Assembly (NCBI GenBank): GCA_026627385.1 | Contig: JAPNUR010000017.1 | Location: 1-64,000, forward strand | DNA: 64,000 nt | Reading direction: 5' to 3' | Source of the DNA: Bacillota bacterium | GTDB lineage: Bacteria > Bacillota > Sulfobacillia > Sulfobacillales > Sulfobacillaceae | Part shown: one piece after another, positions 35,444-43,519 of the stretch | How the letters are laid out: each line of letters opens with the position of its first letter | How positions within the stretch are numbered: position 1 is the first letter of the stretch | Notes under the pieces: generated by a model | Database searches by the model: none | Told to the model about the DNA's origin: nothing | Seen by the model: only the letters and a program-made list of their open reading frames with translations | Made by a program: the position numbers and the translations under genes

Positions 35444-36619
35444 ATGGATTACGATTACGTCATTGTCGGGGCCGGTATGGCGGCTGATGCGGCCATACGC
35501 GGCATTCGGCGCCGCGATCCCAAAGGCCGCATGTTAGTGATTGGAAACGAGCCGTATCCGCCGTACCAACGGCCACCGCTCTCGAAGAAGCTGTGGCTGG
35601 GGATGCGTATGGAGGAAATGTGGCTGGAGAGTTGGCGGCGCCACGGGGCCGACCTCTGGTTAAATGTCCGGGTGGCGGGGCTTCAGCCTACCGACCGGCG
35701 CCTGACGACGGAACATGGGGTGAGTGTCAACTACGGGGAGGTGTTGCTCGCCACCGGCGCGCGCCCCCGAGAGTGGGCCGAGACATCGCCACACGTGTAC
35801 TATGTTGGGGACGTGGCGACGCACACGCGACTATACCAAGCGCTTCAGGAACCGCGCACCGTGCTGGTGGTGGGAGGAGGCTTCATTGGATCAGAAATGG
35901 CGGCCGTGTTGTCGGCTCAGGGACATCGGGTCACCTGGCTTTTCCCCCAATCGTATCCGTTTGAAGGATTTTTCCCGGAGCCGTTGGCCCATCATATGGC
36001 GCAAGAATACCAAAGACATGGGGTGAGGCTTGAGCCGGGATCATGGGTGGAACGCGTGGAGGATACGGATCGTGGTGTCGTGTTGCACCTCAAAGAGGGA
36101 GGCGCTGTTCACGGGGACCTGGTCGTGGCCGGGCTCGGGAGCGTCTTTAACGATGAGTTGGCCCAGAGCGCGAACATCGCCACGGGCCCGGGGATTCTCG
36201 TGGATCGTTGGCTCAGAACGAGCGCACCCCACGTGTGGGCTGCTGGCGATGTCGCGGTGAGTCAGGAGAGCCGCCTCGCCATGCTGCATGAAGATCACGC
36301 GGTCACACAAGGGCGCTTGGCTGGTGAAAACATGGCCGGGGCGGATAAACCCTATACACACCTCCCCTTTTTTTACTCGGACCTCTTTCAATATGGCTAT
36401 GAGGCCATTGGACGCTGTGAAACCCGTTACCAGACGGTCGAAGATTGGGTGGTGCCTAACGAAGAAGGGGTCGTGTACTATCTCGATCAAGGGCAAGTGG
36501 TGGGCGTGCTCAATTGGAACGTGTGGGATGGCATTCCTAAGGCGCGGGACATCATGACGAGTGACCATCCGTGGGAACCGGCGGATTTACGCGGACAAAT
36601 CCGCAACCAGACGCCGTAA
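35444..36619 (+). CDS. AIF/ferredoxin-reductase-like FAD oxidoreductase
   Basis: 391 residues. FAD-binding GAGMAADAAIRGI near residue 9, NAD-binding VVGGGFIGSEMA near residue 144, and a second FAD signature WAAGDVA. The C-terminal region (DLFQYGYEAIGRC, then LNWNVWDGIPKA) matches the AIF/BphA4 C-terminal domain. It probably passes electrons from NADH to a ferredoxin or quinone partner. An 8-bp inverted repeat (36581-36604) lies at the very end of the gene, next to a tnpB relic. Confidence 0.8.
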   Translation: MDYDYVIVGAGMAADAAIRGIRRRDPKGRMLVIGNEPYPPYQRPPLSKKLWLGMRMEEMWLESWRRHGADLWLNVRVAGLQPTDRRLTTEHGVSVNYGEVLLATGARPREWAETSPHVYYVGDVATHTRLYQALQEPRTVLVVGGGFIGSEMAAVLSAQGHRVTWLFPQSYPFEGFFPEPLAHHMAQEYQRHGVRLEPGSWVERVEDTDRGVVLHLKEGGAVHGDLVVAGLGSVFNDELAQSANIATGPGILVDRWLRTSAPHVWAAGDVAVSQESRLAMLHEDHAVTQGRLAGENMAGADKPYTHLPFFYSDLFQYGYEAIGRCETRYQTVEDWVVPNEEGVVYYLDQGQVVGVLNWNVWDGIPKARDIMTSDHPWEPADLRGQIRNQTP

Positions 36620-37130
36620 CGCGACCTGCCCGTGACCACGGTGGACCTGGGGTGAACAACTTGGCGGTGGCGGTAGCGTTTGAAGGCGCGAAAAGGAAAG
36701 ACACCCTGTTCGTTTCCGGACGGCAGCATGAAGAGCGGAGGTTTCGGAGGCTCCATGCGACTGCTGTTCGGCAACGGAAGACGGGGTGTCGACCCAAGCG
36801 GGGATCTTACCACAGCATTTGGCGACGCATTCGCGCCGGGGAAGAGGAGGCCGTGGCCCGACAGACGGCCCGCGCACCGGCTGGATGACACGGCAGAACC
36901 TGCGCCGATCCTACTGGATGCGTGGCAAGATTATGCACTGAGGCCAGCGGCCTGGGGATGCCGGCAGTCGCGGGGGGCCTAGTGGTTCTCCCCCGGCAGG
37001 CCACAAGGCGTGGAAGCACCGGCTTTGTCCCGGACAGCGCCTGAGGTGTACCCTGCAACCGAGCGGATACCGTCGGAGTAGCCGGGACGGAGCGGATCGT
37101 GGCTTCAAAAGCCGCTCTTCCCCCTGAGGG
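36610..37130 (+). pseudogene. tnpB: Degenerate IS200/IS605-type tnpB fragment
   Basis: On the plus strand, VDLG (36632-36655 region) shifts frame into GVNNLAVAVAFEGAKRKDTL, then LFVSGRQHEERRFRR and RPKRGSYHSIWRRIRAGEE. These match the central TnpB region with its first RuvC aspartate (DLGxNNLA). A further stretch near 37050 resembles a decayed zinc-ribbon end. The start, N-terminal half and intact C-terminus are missing. It lies between two metabolic genes and has no function of its own. No other gene is seen in 36620-37239. Confidence 0.75.
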
Positions 37131-37239
37131 AATCCCCCGGAAAGGGGCTGCCGTGAACAGCGGTTGTCCATCGTTGCCCAAAGAATTGGGCAGCTGCTGA
37201 TACCACTCTTGGTAGGAACTGTGGAGAAAGGACAGGCGA

Positions 37240-38370
37240 GTGACGATGATCATCGGGGTGCCCAAGGAAATTAAGGCGGACGAAAATCGGGTGGCGTTGA
37301 CTCCGGCCGGAGCATTGGCGCTGACCCGCGACGGCCACCGGGTTCTGGTGGAAACAGGAGCGGGGCTAGGCAGCGGGTTTAGCGATGAGCAATATGTTGA
37401 GGCGGGCGCGACCATGCTCCCAGATGCCGCGGAAGTGTGGGGACAAGCGCAAATGGTGCTGAAGGTCAAGGAGCCCTTAGTGGAGGAATACCGCTACTTT
37501 CGTTCCGACTTGGTCCTCTTTACCTACCTGCATTTGGCGCCTGAACGCGCTCTGACCGAGGCCTTGGTGGAGTCGGGCATTATCGCCATTGCCTACGAGA
37601 CGGTGCAAGCGGCCGATGGGTCCTTGCCGCTCTTGACGCCCATGAGCGAGGTGGCCGGACGGATGGCGACGCAAATCGGGGCGCAATTTTTGGAAAAAGC
37701 GTATGGGGGTCGTGGGGTGTTGTTAGGCGGGGTTCCGGGGGTGCTGCCGGGCCGTGTGGTGGTGATCGGCGGGGGGATTGTGGGAACTAATGCGGCGCGG
37801 ATTGCCTTGGGGCTTGGGGCGGAGGTGACTGTGATCGACATTAATGCGGAGCGCTTGCGCCAGTTGGACGATCAATTTCAGGGGCGCATCCGCACCTTGA
37901 TGTCGAATGAGTATAACATTGCCGAGGCGGTCGCGACAGCCGACCTGCTCGTGGGGGCGGTACTGATTCCGGGCGCTCGGGCCCCGCACTTGGTTAGCGA
38001 GGAGATGGTCCAACGGATGCCCAAGGGATCGGTCATCGTGGACGTGGCCATTGACCAAGGGGGGTCTATCGCAACGATTGATCGCGTGACCACGCATTCC
38101 CACCCGACCTATGAAAAGTACGGGGTTATTCACTATGCGGTGGCTAATATGCCGGGGGCGGTAGCCCGGACGTCGACATTAGCGCTAACTAACGTTACGC
38201 TACCTTATGCGCGAGCCCTTGCGGGTCGAGGGGCGGAAGAGGCGCTCAGGCGCGATCCTGTGTTAGCCCGCGGCCTTAACGTGTATAAAGGCCAAGTCAC
38301 TTTTGCGGCCGTCGCGGATGCCCATCATCTGACCTACACGCCCGTGGAATCGGTCCTGGCGTTGGCATAG
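37240..38370 (+). CDS. ald: Alanine dehydrogenase
   Basis: 376 residues. It begins [20 protein letters not shown] after the first two codons, the canonical Ald start. VKVKEP and YLHLAP carry the substrate-binding Lys and catalytic His, [13 protein letters not shown] binds NAD, and [14 protein letters not shown] follows. The enzyme interconverts L-alanine and pyruvate with NAD. The annotated start is GTG (37240), with AAAGGA 7 bases upstream; ATG at 37246 is the alternative. In spore formers Ald supports sporulation and alanine use. Confidence 0.93.
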   Translation: MTMIIGVPKEIKADENRVALTPAGALALTRDGHRVLVETGAGLGSGFSDEQYVEAGATMLPDAAEVWGQAQMVLKVKEPLVEEYRYFRSDLVLFTYLHLAPERALTEALVESGIIAIAYETVQAADGSLPLLTPMSEVAGRMATQIGAQFLEKAYGGRGVLLGGVPGVLPGRVVVIGGGIVGTNAARIALGLGAEVTVIDINAERLRQLDDQFQGRIRTLMSNEYNIAEAVATADLLVGAVLIPGARAPHLVSEEMVQRMPKGSVIVDVAIDQGGSIATIDRVTTHSHPTYEKYGVIHYAVANMPGAVARTSTLALTNVTLPYARALAGRGAEEALRRDPVLARGLNVYKGQVTFAAVADAHHLTYTPVESVLALA

Positions 38371-38406
38371 AGCCAGCCGCGTTCTGATCCTAAGGAGGCG
38401 TAAAAC

Positions 38407-39279
38407 ATCAAGGCCGCCATCGAGGAATTTTTGCATTATCTGACCTACGAACGGCACCTGGCTTCCAATACGGTGGCCTCGTACGAGCGCGACTTGATGG
38501 ATTTTGCGCGGTTCTGCGAGACGTTTCCAGGGCCCCCGAAGAGCCAGCTTTTACAGTACCTGGAGTTCTTAAAGCGATCAGGGCGTGCGCCGTCCACACG
38601 GGCGCGCCGCTTGTCGGCGCTCAAAAGTTTTTACGGGTACTTGGAGCGGGAAGGGCGCCTTCAGGACAACCCCACGCGTACCCTGGACGCTCCCAAGGCG
38701 CATCGCGCTTTGCCGCATGTGCTAAGTGTCGAGGAGGTGGTGCGGCTTATTGAAGCCCCTGACGTGACCACCTTGCTCGGCATGCGTGACCGGGCCATGC
38801 TGGAATTGCTGTATGCGACGGGGCTTCGGGTGAGTGAATTGTGCCAGTTGACGGTCAACGATTGGTGGGCGGAGCCTCCCAGAGTGCGGTGCCTGGGCAA
38901 AGGATCGAAGGAGCGTTATGTCCCCATGGGACGGGTGGCGCTGCAGTGGTTACAGACATATCTTGATCGCGTAAGGCCCCGGCTGGTCAGCGCCAAAAGT
39001 CGCGACGTGCTGTTTTTAAACCGACGCGGCGCCCCCTTAACGCGCCAAGGATTTTGGAAGATTCTGAAGGAGTATAGCGCTCAGGCGGGGATCGCAGAGC
39101 CGCTGAGTCCCCATACCTTGCGCCATTCGTTTGCCACCCACCTTTTGGAAAATGGCGCCGATTTACGATCGGTGCAAGAGCTTCTGGGCCATCAAGATAT
39201 TGCTACCACACAAATTTATACTCACGTGAGCCGCGAGCGCATACGCCCAGTCTATGACCGCGCTCACCCACGCGCCTGA
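38407..39279 (+). CDS. xerD: Tyrosine recombinase XerD
   Basis: 290 residues if initiated at the AUC codon 38407. The catalytic residues are in order: R (ATGLRVSEL), K (GKGSKERYVPM), HTLRHSFATHL, LGHQDIATT and Tyr in YTHVS. It resolves chromosome dimers at dif sites with XerC. Homologues begin with a K-x-x-IEEFLHYL-like stretch, and this is encoded here directly after AUC 38407, which has AAGGAGG 8 bases upstream. No ATG/GTG/TTG exists in this frame before TTG 38431, which has no ribosome site. Position next to dacF/spoIIA matches Bacillus XerD. Confidence 0.85.
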   Translation: MKAAIEEFLHYLTYERHLASNTVASYERDLMDFARFCETFPGPPKSQLLQYLEFLKRSGRAPSTRARRLSALKSFYGYLEREGRLQDNPTRTLDAPKAHRALPHVLSVEEVVRLIEAPDVTTLLGMRDRAMLELLYATGLRVSELCQLTVNDWWAEPPRVRCLGKGSKERYVPMGRVALQWLQTYLDRVRPRLVSAKSRDVLFLNRRGAPLTRQGFWKILKEYSAQAGIAEPLSPHTLRHSFATHLLENGADLRSVQELLGHQDIATTQIYTHVSRERIRPVYDRAHPRA

Positions 39280-39296
39280 CGCCCCCGTCTATGGGC

Positions 39297-39325
39297 GTAT
39301 AAATGGGGCTTTCTCAGCGATACTA
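39297..39325 (+). promoter_or_regulatory. Forespore sigma-F/sigma-G-type promoter of dacF
   Basis: GTATA (39297-39301) is 14 bases from AGCGATACTA (39316-39325), which matches the sigma-F -10 (GGnnAnAnTR) at all but its first base and resembles sigma-G CATACTA. It lies 27 bases before the dacF ATG. dacF is a sigma-F target in Bacillus. Confidence 0.65.
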
Positions 39326-39351
39326 AGCCCAAATCGTTGGGGAGGCGCAAT

Positions 39352-40515
39352 ATGATGCATCGGTGGGGCCGAGCGTTGGTCGCGATCTGGTCATTTGCCA
39401 TCATGGTGGGATGGGTCTCGCCGGTTCGGGCGGCCCAGGTGTCCGAACCGGTGGTGACCGCCAAGGCGGCGGAACTCATTGACGGATTGTCGGGACAAGT
39501 GCTGTTTCAAAAAAATGCGGCGGAAGAACTGCCGATGGCCAGCGTCACCAAGCTCATGACGCTATATCTGGCCATTCGCGCGATTAACCGGAAGCAAATT
39601 GGGTTAGAGGATTTGGTGCCGGTGTCCGAGGAAGCCTATCGCGTCAATGGGTCGCAGATTTGGCTGGAACCCGGCGAACGGCTGACCGTCGATCAGTTGC
39701 TGAAAGGCATTGCCATTGGTTCCGCGAACGACGCTGCTTATGCGCTGGGCGAGTACATCGCCGGTTCCAACGAAGCCTTTGTCGACGAGATGAATCGCAC
39801 GGCGCGGGCACTGGGGATGTCTCACACCCATTTTGCCAATCCCCATGGATTGCATCAGGTCGGCCATTATACCACGGCCCACGATTTGGGTATCCTCGCC
39901 TTACACGCGGTGCGCATGCCGCTTTTGTTGCACTACACGGCCATGTGGGAGGACCGTACGCTGCGTAACGGCAAAGGTGGTCACTTATGGCTCATCAATC
40001 ATAACCGTCTCCTGCGGCAATATCCCGGCATGGATGGGTTGAAAACCGGTTATACCAGCCAGGCTGGCTTTTGCATCGTGGCGACGGCTAAACGCGGCCC
40101 GACGCGAATGATTGCGGTCATCTTAGGGGCTCCCAGCTCCAAAATCCGTTTTCATGATGCGTCGACCCTATTAACCTGGGGCTTTCAACATTTTGAAACG
40201 CGGGCAGTCGCCCACCGCGGGGACGTCGCCGGGGTTGTCGGGGTCACCCGGGGTAGCCAACGGTCGGTCAAGGCCATTTTTGCTGCGGATGGGTATTTGA
40301 CAGAGGCTCGCGCCGAACGCGCCACTCTTCAAAAAGAGCTTCAGTTGCCGAAGACCGTGGTTGCCCCTGTGCGACGCGGACAGGTGCTCGGCCATCTGGT
40401 GATCCGTCGGGACGGACGCGTAGTCTTGAGCATTCCCGTAGTGGCCGACACGTCGGTGTCGCGTGCAAGCTGGCTGGGGCGCGCCTGGCGCGCGGTGTGG
40501 CGGATTGCCGGTTAA
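39352..40515 (+). CDS. dacF: D-alanyl-D-alanine carboxypeptidase DacF
   Basis: 387 residues, penicillin-binding peptidase family S11. A signal peptide (residues ~1-29, cleavage after VRA) directs it outside. The active-site triad motifs are SVTK (near residue 65), SAND (near residue 127), and KTG (near residue 230). A C-terminal beta-rich domain ends in a short basic amphipathic tail. It trims peptidoglycan stem peptides, in Bacillus during cortex formation. GGAGG lies 6 bases before the ATG and a sigma-F-like promoter lies upstream. Confidence 0.9.
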   Translation: MMHRWGRALVAIWSFAIMVGWVSPVRAAQVSEPVVTAKAAELIDGLSGQVLFQKNAAEELPMASVTKLMTLYLAIRAINRKQIGLEDLVPVSEEAYRVNGSQIWLEPGERLTVDQLLKGIAIGSANDAAYALGEYIAGSNEAFVDEMNRTARALGMSHTHFANPHGLHQVGHYTTAHDLGILALHAVRMPLLLHYTAMWEDRTLRNGKGGHLWLINHNRLLRQYPGMDGLKTGYTSQAGFCIVATAKRGPTRMIAVILGAPSSKIRFHDASTLLTWGFQHFETRAVAHRGDVAGVVGVTRGSQRSVKAIFAADGYLTEARAERATLQKELQLPKTVVAPVRRGQVLGHLVIRRDGRVVLSIPVVADTSVSRASWLGRAWRAVWRIAG

Positions 40516-40631
40516 AGGGATGGGACCGTGGAGTTCCTTCACCATGGTTCAGAGGCGATGGGATGCTTTAGGATTGGGTCTTCATCATGTGTGATGTCAA
40601 GGAGGAGGGAAGCAGCGCTCTTCCGGCCTGA

Positions 40632-41303
40632 ATGGCGGAATACGGGCGCCGCAGATGGCGAATGAATTTAGTGGACATTCAACACCGTCTTCAGGAAATG
40701 GAGCGCCTCATTGAACAGCGCTTGGCTGTTAATGAAAAAGACAGCATTCAGGCGCTCAGCGCCTACGATAACCATCCGGGGGATCTTGGCAGTGAAACAT
40801 TTGCCCGCGAGTTGGATGTGGGCTTGGCGATGGGATTGGCGCGCCATCTGGACCGCGTGCGGCGAGCGCTGGAAAAACTGGACGAGGGTAGCTATGGCTG
40901 GTGCGATCGTTGCGGGGCGCGCATTAGCGCCGAGCGCCTACAGGCCATGCCGGATGCCCTTTATTGCCTGAACTGTCAACAACATTTGCCGCCCTACACG
41001 CCACCGCCCTCCGAAGAGTTCGTTTGGCCGGCGCTCTCCGACCCCACCACCAGCGCCCAGCCGGATGCGCGCGATTTTTGGCAAAGTGTAGGCCGCTGGG
41101 GCAATTCCGACACGCCTCAGGACACTCCGCCCGCCGTCGACTACGACGAAACGTATATCGGGTTTGAAGACACCCAGGACGGGGTGGCCCTGGTGGAAGA
41201 TATTATTGATAGCGAGCACGAGGTGCTTTGGGACGCGTTACGGGAAAAACCGCGGGGCCACGCGGAGTCGACACGCGCGGAATCTGACGAAGATCCGCTA
41301 TAA
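40632..41303 (+). CDS. yteA: TraR/DksA zinc-finger protein, YteA-like
   Basis: 223 residues (or 213 from ATG 40662). SAYDNHPGDLGSETFARE is the hallmark of the Bacillus YteA sporulation family. A DksA-type finger follows (CDRCGARIS and CLNCQQ). The C-terminal ~90 residues are acidic and unconserved-looking. The start is uncertain: a strong AAGGAGGAGGG lies ~20 bases before ATG 40632, too far for normal use. It sits between dacF and spoIIAA, where Bacillus has no gene, and is closed off by its own terminator. Confidence 0.8.
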   Translation: MAEYGRRRWRMNLVDIQHRLQEMERLIEQRLAVNEKDSIQALSAYDNHPGDLGSETFARELDVGLAMGLARHLDRVRRALEKLDEGSYGWCDRCGARISAERLQAMPDALYCLNCQQHLPPYTPPPSEEFVWPALSDPTTSAQPDARDFWQSVGRWGNSDTPQDTPPAVDYDETYIGFEDTQDGVALVEDIIDSEHEVLWDALREKPRGHAESTRAESDEDPL

Positions 41304-41304
41304 G

Positions 41305-41330
41305 GGCGACCATCAGTCGCCTTTTTTTTT
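41305..41330 (+). terminator. Rho-independent terminator after yteA-like gene
   Basis: GGCGAC (41305-41310), a 5-base loop, GTCGCC (41316-41321), then nine T. It separates the yteA-like gene from spoIIAA, so spoIIA needs its own promoter. TATGAT (41344-41349) and AGAGGAAAA just after resemble -10 and sigma-H -35 elements, but no correctly spaced pair was found. Confidence 0.85.
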
Positions 41331-41406
41331 ATGGGTCGCACGCTATGATAGAGGAAAAACTTGGGAGATTCGCGAGGTTGGGGAGAATCGCCCCGGGGAG
41401 GCTCAT

Positions 41407-41754
41407 ATGACGATTATTCATAGTGTTCACCGCCAATATGTGCACGTGCGCATTAAAGGAGACCTGGACTTGAAAACGGCGGAACCGCTCAGGGATAGCT
41501 TAGACCAATTGATCGACCGGTACGGTGACAAGGATCTCGTGTTAGATTTAGAAGACGTGCCTTTTATCGACAGTTCAGGGTTAGGGGTCGTTCTCGGCCG
41601 TTATCGCCGACTGACGCAACAAAACCGGAGCTTGCGCCTCGAAGGGGTACGGCCTTCGGTGAAGGTGGTCCTGGAATTAGCCGGAATCGATTCCATTATC
41701 AGTATTGGCGAAAGTCCGGAGGGACGTCCGACAACCCCGCAGCCGCAAGCATAG
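41407..41754 (+). CDS. spoIIAA: Anti-sigma-F factor antagonist SpoIIAA
   Basis: 115 residues, one STAS domain. The phosphorylation site lies in DSSGLGVVLGRY (Ser near residue 59), phosphorylated by SpoIIAB and dephosphorylated by SpoIIE. Unphosphorylated SpoIIAA releases sigma-F in the forespore. GGGGAGG precedes the ATG; the longer upstream frame is not coding. It is the first gene of the spoIIA operon. Confidence 0.93.
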   Translation: MTIIHSVHRQYVHVRIKGDLDLKTAEPLRDSLDQLIDRYGDKDLVLDLEDVPFIDSSGLGVVLGRYRRLTQQNRSLRLEGVRPSVKVVLELAGIDSIISIGESPEGRPTTPQPQA

Positions 41755-41791
41755 GCTTTGAGGGGATTACGAATGGCGTAAGGAGCGAGTG

Positions 41792-42235
41792 ATGTTGAAT
41801 CGGGTGCAATTGCGATTCTTATCGTTAGCAGACAACGTGGGCTTAGCGCGGATCGCTGTGGCTCAATTGGCGGGACAAGCCCGCTTTACGTTGAGCGACA
41901 TCGAAGAAATTAAAGTCGCGGTGTCAGAAGCGGTATCCAATGCGGTTATTCATGGGTACCAAGGCCGTGCCGACGGATGGATTCAAGTAGACGTCACACT
42001 GGACGAGGCGGGCATCGAGATTTTAGTGGAAGACTGGGGCGTGGGCATCGCCGATATTCAAAAGGCGCGAGAACCGGGGCATTCGGCCGATCCCGAACGG
42101 ATGGGACTGGGTTTTGTGTTTATGGAATCCTTTATGCATGGCCTCGAGGTGGAATCCGCCTTAGGAGAAGGGACGCGGGTTCACATGCGGCGTTTTGTCA
42201 CCTGGTCAGGGGAATTGTCGCGCGATGTCCAATGA
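41792..42235 (+). CDS. spoIIAB: Anti-sigma-F factor / kinase SpoIIAB
   Basis: 147 residues, GHKL ATPase fold. N-box SEAVSNAVIHGY, G1 box EDWGVGIAD, G2 box GLGFVFMES. It binds and inactivates sigma-F and phosphorylates SpoIIAA. ATG at 41792 has AAGGAG 6 bases upstream. It overlaps sigF by 11 bases, keeping inhibitor and sigma factor in step. Confidence 0.93.
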   Translation: MLNRVQLRFLSLADNVGLARIAVAQLAGQARFTLSDIEEIKVAVSEAVSNAVIHGYQGRADGWIQVDVTLDEAGIEILVEDWGVGIADIQKAREPGHSADPERMGLGFVFMESFMHGLEVESALGEGTRVHMRRFVTWSGELSRDVQ

Positions 42236-42992
42236 GGAAATCGGGTCCGAGGGGCCAATCGATGAGCCCAGTTTATACCGCCGGGCGCAAGCAGGTGACG
42301 CCGAGGCTCGGCGACTACTGGTGGAGCGCCACTGGAACCTCATTTGGCACATCGTGCATCGCTTTACGGGTCGTGGTTACGAACCCGATGATTTGTTCCA
42401 AGTCGGCGCTATCGGCCTTTTAAAAGCCATTGATCGATTCGACACGAGTCGCGGTCTGAAGTTTTCGACTTATGCCGTGCCGCTCATCATGGGTGAGATT
42501 CGTCGCCATCTGCGCGATGACCAGCCCATTCGGGTAGCTCGTTCACTGCGCGAACTAGGCCTGCGGGTAGAGTCGGCTCGCGCCGAGTTGGCCCAGCAGT
42601 TGGGCCGCGAACCCAGCGCCGCGGAAATTGCCAGCGCACTGAATGTGGACGTGGCGGACATCACGGAAGCGTTAGAGGCGGTGCGCCCCTTGGCCTCCTT
42701 AAACCAACCGGTCGAAACCCCCAACGGCACCGAGGCGGCGTTAGGGGACAATATTAGTGACAGCATGAGCGAAGGGGAATGGCTGGACCGGTTAGCCTTG
42801 GATCAAGCATTTCAACTACTAGACGAACGCGAGCGCTACATTTTGCGCATGCGTTTTGTGCAAGGGCGGACCCAAGTGGATGTTGCTAAGCACCTGAACG
42901 TGTCCCAAGTCCAGGTATCGAGGCTGGAACGGCGCGCTTTAGAACGTCTCAAGCAAGCCCTGAGCGATGATGAACGGCGGAGTTCTCCATGA
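42225..42992 (+). CDS. sigF: RNA polymerase sigma factor sigma-F
   Basis: 255 residues. Region 2 has DDLFQVGAIGLLKAIDRFD and the -10-binding RGLKFSTYAVPLIMGEIRR; region 3 has REPSAAEIASALNV; region 4 has VDVAKHLNVSQVQVSRLERR, the -35-binding helix-turn-helix. This is the early forespore sigma factor that starts compartment-specific expression, including dacF. It is the third gene of spoIIA and is followed by a terminator. Confidence 0.94.
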   Translation: MSNEEIGSEGPIDEPSLYRRAQAGDAEARRLLVERHWNLIWHIVHRFTGRGYEPDDLFQVGAIGLLKAIDRFDTSRGLKFSTYAVPLIMGEIRRHLRDDQPIRVARSLRELGLRVESARAELAQQLGREPSAAEIASALNVDVADITEALEAVRPLASLNQPVETPNGTEAALGDNISDSMSEGEWLDRLALDQAFQLLDERERYILRMRFVQGRTQVDVAKHLNVSQVQVSRLERRALERLKQALSDDERRSSP

Positions 42993-43020
42993 GTGAGAAA
43001 GGCGGGCTTGGCTCATACTA
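42990..43020 (+). promoter_or_regulatory. Forespore sigma-G-type promoter of the spoVA operon
   Basis: TGAGTG (42990-42995) lies 18 bases from CATACTA (43014-43020), an exact match to the sigma-G -10 consensus. The predicted start point falls within the terminator hairpin that closes sigF, about 50 bases before spoVAC. spoVA is a sigma-G operon in Bacillus. Confidence 0.7.
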
Positions 43021-43055
43021 CTCCCGAACTCTCCCAAACGGAGTTCGGGAGTCTT
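43021..43055 (+). terminator. Terminator of the spoIIA operon
   Basis: An 11-bp stem (CTCCCGAACTC 43021-43031 with GAGTTCGGGAG 43041-43051, 9-base loop) followed by TCTTT. It begins immediately after the predicted spoVA -10 box. Confidence 0.7.
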
Positions 43056-43071
43056 TGTAGGAGGGACGGCC

Positions 43072-43518
43072 TTGCCTGTCGATCAGACGCAGTATTGGCT
43101 TATGACCCGTGAAATGATGCCGAAGCGCCCCATCGCCAAAAACGCCCTTTGGGCCTTTGTTGTGGGAGGCCTCATTTGTCTTGCTGGTCAAGGGGTTTTA
43201 TGGTTTTTTATGCGCCACGGCATGACCGCCAAAGAGGCGAGTGCTCCCACGTCCGTGGTCATGATTGGGTTGGGGGCGTTGCTTACCGGATTAGGATGGT
43301 ATGACCGGCTGGTGAAGCGCGGCGGGATGGGCGCTTCACTCCCCATCACCGGATTTGCGAATGCCATGGTGGCACCGGCCATGGAGTATAAGGCGGAAGG
43401 CTTAGTGATGGGCATTGGGGCGCGGCTTTTCACCATTGCCGGACCCGTCTTGGTTTATGGCATGACCGCGGCCTTTGTCGTCGGGGCGGTGCGCTACCTA
43501 CTCACGGGGGTTGCCTAA
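43072..43518 (+). CDS. spoVAC: Stage V sporulation protein AC
   Basis: 148 residues with about four membrane helices (KNALWAFVVGGLICLAGQ, SVVMIGLGALLTGLGWYD, others). ASLPITGFANAMVAPAMEY is a typical SpoVAC/E sequence. The protein is part of the inner-membrane channel for dipicolinic acid uptake during sporulation and release in germination; SpoVAC itself acts as a mechanosensitive channel. The start is TTG with GGAGGG 6 bases upstream. spoVAA and spoVAB, upstream in Bacillus, are absent. Confidence 0.92.
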   Translation: MPVDQTQYWLMTREMMPKRPIAKNALWAFVVGGLICLAGQGVLWFFMRHGMTAKEASAPTSVVMIGLGALLTGLGWYDRLVKRGGMGASLPITGFANAMVAPAMEYKAEGLVMGIGARLFTIAGPVLVYGMTAAFVVGAVRYLLTGVA

Positions 43519-43519
43519 G

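Noticed and set aside
36581-36604. 8-bp inverted repeat as terminator of the FAD oxidoreductase gene
   Set aside because: It lies inside the coding end and no T-run follows; it may be a transposon-end remnant.
41331-41406. Sigma-H promoter of spoIIA
   Set aside because: AGAGGAAAA resembles a sigma-H -35 box, but no matching -10 box is found at the proper distance.
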